A stretch of DNA of 5,790 bases from NCBI GenBank assembly GCA_002780785.1, contig PEUE01000064.1, positions 1-5,790 of the forward strand, given 5' to 3'. Below the pieces are notes generated by a model that saw only the letters and a program-made list of their open reading frames with translations, made no database searches and had not been told where the DNA came from. Source of the stretch: Candidatus Portnoybacteria bacterium CG02_land_8_20_14_3_00_45_8. Lineage in GTDB: Bacteria > Patescibacteriota > Minisyncoccia > Portnoybacterales > GWB1-42-6. The translations under genes were made by a program, and so were the position numbers. This document shows, in pieces, positions 5,175 to 5,790 of the stretch. How positions within the stretch are numbered: the stretch's first letter is position 1; each line of letters starts with the position of its first letter.

Positions 5175-5212
5175 AAAAAATGAAAAGGGTCCAACGCTTT
5201 TGCGCTAGACCC
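5175..5212 (-). terminator. Intrinsic terminator of the rlpA-like gene
   Basis: In the minus-strand RNA the arms at 5202-5212 and 5187-5197 pair over 11 bp around an AAAA loop, including two G-U wobbles. They are followed by a T-rich tract (UUUUCAUUUUUU, complement of 5175-5186). The wobbles would be C-A mismatches in a + strand transcript, so the structure is directional. It begins 15 nt past the stop codon at 5227, in the expected place. Confidence 0.85.
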
Positions 5213-5226
5213 CCCGCTTGCCCCAA

Positions 5227-5643
5227 TCAGATTAGTTCAATTTTAACCGGAACAACTCCGGCTTTTAACGCTCCAAGTTTTTTGGCCGCCTTGAAAGATA
5301 AATCAATGATTCGGCCACGAACATAAGGACCACGGTCAAATATAACAACTACAATTTTTTTGTAATTCTCTAAATTCGTGACCCTAATTTTAGTACCTAA
5401 TGGCAAGTCCCGATGCGCTGCCGAAACGCAGTACATATCATATCGCTTGCCATTGGCCATTTTCTTTCCTTGGAAACCTGGACCATACCAGCTGGCCCAA
5501 CCCCTAACTGCCTTAGGAGTTTTCAGGGAAAAAATCTTTTGGCCGCTTCTTTCAATATTTGCCCGACTCTCTGCCGTGATAGACAGAATAACCAAACAAA
5601 TCAAACTAACAATCAAAAACAAAAGTATTTTAGTATTCTTCAC
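5227..5643 (-). CDS. RlpA-like double-psi beta-barrel secreted protein
   Basis: The 138-residue protein has an N-terminal hydrophobic segment (about 5-22, ILLFLIVSLICLVILSI) after a Lys pair. This is a signal peptide or anchor, with possible cleavage after SRA (residue 28). There is no lipobox, so it is not a typical lipoprotein like E. coli RlpA. Residues 47-135 form one RlpA-type DPBB domain: GWASWYGPGFQGKKMANGKRYDM, SAAHRDLPLGTKIRVTNL (74-91), then FDRGPYVRGRIIDLSFKAAKKLG (102-124). The family acts on peptidoglycan, with some members cleaving denuded glycan strands as lytic transglycosylases. There is no SPOR domain. The position that is usually Glu in the GE-(R/x)-(F/Y)-D motif is Lys66, while His77 is kept, so catalysis is uncertain. 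The GTG start (5641-5643) has a strong Shine-Dalgarno 7 nt away. The gene is monocistronic, between its own promoter and terminator. Confidence 0.88.
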   Translation of the reverse strand: MKNTKILLFLIVSLICLVILSITAESRANIERSGQKIFSLKTPKAVRGWASWYGPGFQGKKMANGKRYDMYCVSAAHRDLPLGTKIRVTNLENYKKIVVVIFDRGPYVRGRIIDLSFKAAKKLGALKAGVVPVKIELI

Positions 5644-5650
5644 TACTTAA

Positions 5651-5658
5651 ACCTCCTT
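5651..5658 (-). promoter_or_regulatory. Strong Shine-Dalgarno for the rlpA-like gene
   Basis: AAGGAGGT on the minus strand ends 7 nt before the GTG start codon. It is the best ribosome binding site in the window and decides the GTG start at 5643. The other start sites in the window are weaker or lack a visible site. Confidence 0.85.
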
Positions 5659-5673
5659 AAGGTTTTTGATTGG

Positions 5674-5704
5674 GGCACATAGAGCATAACACGCCTTATG
5701 TGCC
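5674..5704. promoter_or_regulatory. Inverted repeat over the rlpA-like promoter, operator candidate
   Basis: GGCACATA (5674-5681) and TATGTGCC (5697-5704) are perfect 8-bp arms 15 nt apart. The -10 hexamer lies in the loop, the left arm covers the expected transcription start and the right arm lies in the promoter spacer. This placement suits a dimeric repressor site. A function as RNA hairpin is unlikely, because transcription would start inside it. Confidence 0.5.
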
Positions 5705-5711
5705 GTGTCAA
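5683..5711 (-). promoter_or_regulatory. Near-consensus sigma70-type promoter of the rlpA-like gene
   Basis: On the minus strand TTGACA (5706-5711, perfect -35) is followed after exactly 17 nt by TATGCT (5683-5688, 4 of 6 with the key TA and final T). The expected start near 5676 gives a leader of about 33 nt that contains the strong Shine-Dalgarno. It is the best promoter in the window. Confidence 0.8.
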
Positions 5712-5744
5712 GAGCTCCGTAATAGCCCAATAGCTTGGAAACGT

Positions 5745-5767
5745 TTGATACAATAATTAAGTATCAA
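5745..5767. promoter_or_regulatory. Perfect inverted repeat TTGATAC-N9-GTATCAA at the right edge
   Basis: Seven-bp arms at 5745-5751 and 5761-5767 flank an AT-rich 9-nt centre. It lies 34 nt upstream of the rlpA-like -35 and 17 nt before an ATG at 5785-5787 on the + strand, where only MP can be read before the edge. It could be an operator shared by divergent genes, but no rightward gene can be confirmed. Confidence 0.4.
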
Positions 5768-5790
5768 TAAAACGAATCCAAACTATGCCA

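Noticed and set aside
5785..5790. Start of a rightward gene (ATG CCA) at the right edge
   Set aside because: Only two codons are visible and no Shine-Dalgarno precedes it, so it cannot be supported.

Overview
The window looks like a bacterial chromosome segment from a Patescibacteria/CPR-type organism, probably Parcubacteria-like. The reasons are a C-terminally short alanyl-tRNA synthetase whose zinc/editing motif reads CGGPH, a large acidic single-pass membrane protein with a baseplate-J-like ectodomain of a type I associate with CPR genomes, and many short palindromic repeats, both between and inside genes. The lineage call is inference from remembered family patterns. No database search was possible. 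Translation is consistent with the standard code: TGA, TAG and TAA are all used as stops.

Every recognisable gene is on the minus strand, so transcription runs from right to left. From right to left the order is: an RlpA-like secreted double-psi beta-barrel protein (5227-5643) with a near-consensus promoter, a strong Shine-Dalgarno and its own terminator; a 222-nt gap; alaS (2977-5004); a short gap with a promoter; a 654-residue membrane-anchored protein (952-2916); infA (662-910); a 205-nt gap with two palindromic structures; rpmJ (343-456); a 115-nt gap with an AT-rich inverted repeat; and the 5' part of rpsM (1-227), which runs off the left edge.

infA-rpmJ-rpsM is the conserved core of the spc/alpha ribosomal region. 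The genes usually upstream of infA (secY, adk, map) are absent here and are replaced by the membrane protein and alaS. The gaps are long for this normally compact cluster and carry inverted repeats, which suggests they have been invaded by small palindromic elements.

The most notable signal is inside alaS. At three places where the AlaRS consensus should be continuous, the gene carries short in-frame extra segments, and each coincides with a palindromic DNA motif of the kind usually found as dispersed intergenic repeats. A fourth site is possible. This resembles, in principle, the Rickettsia palindromic elements that insert into coding genes and are tolerated as extra surface peptides. I do not see a defence system, CRISPR array, tRNA, rRNA, transposase or phage gene in the window.
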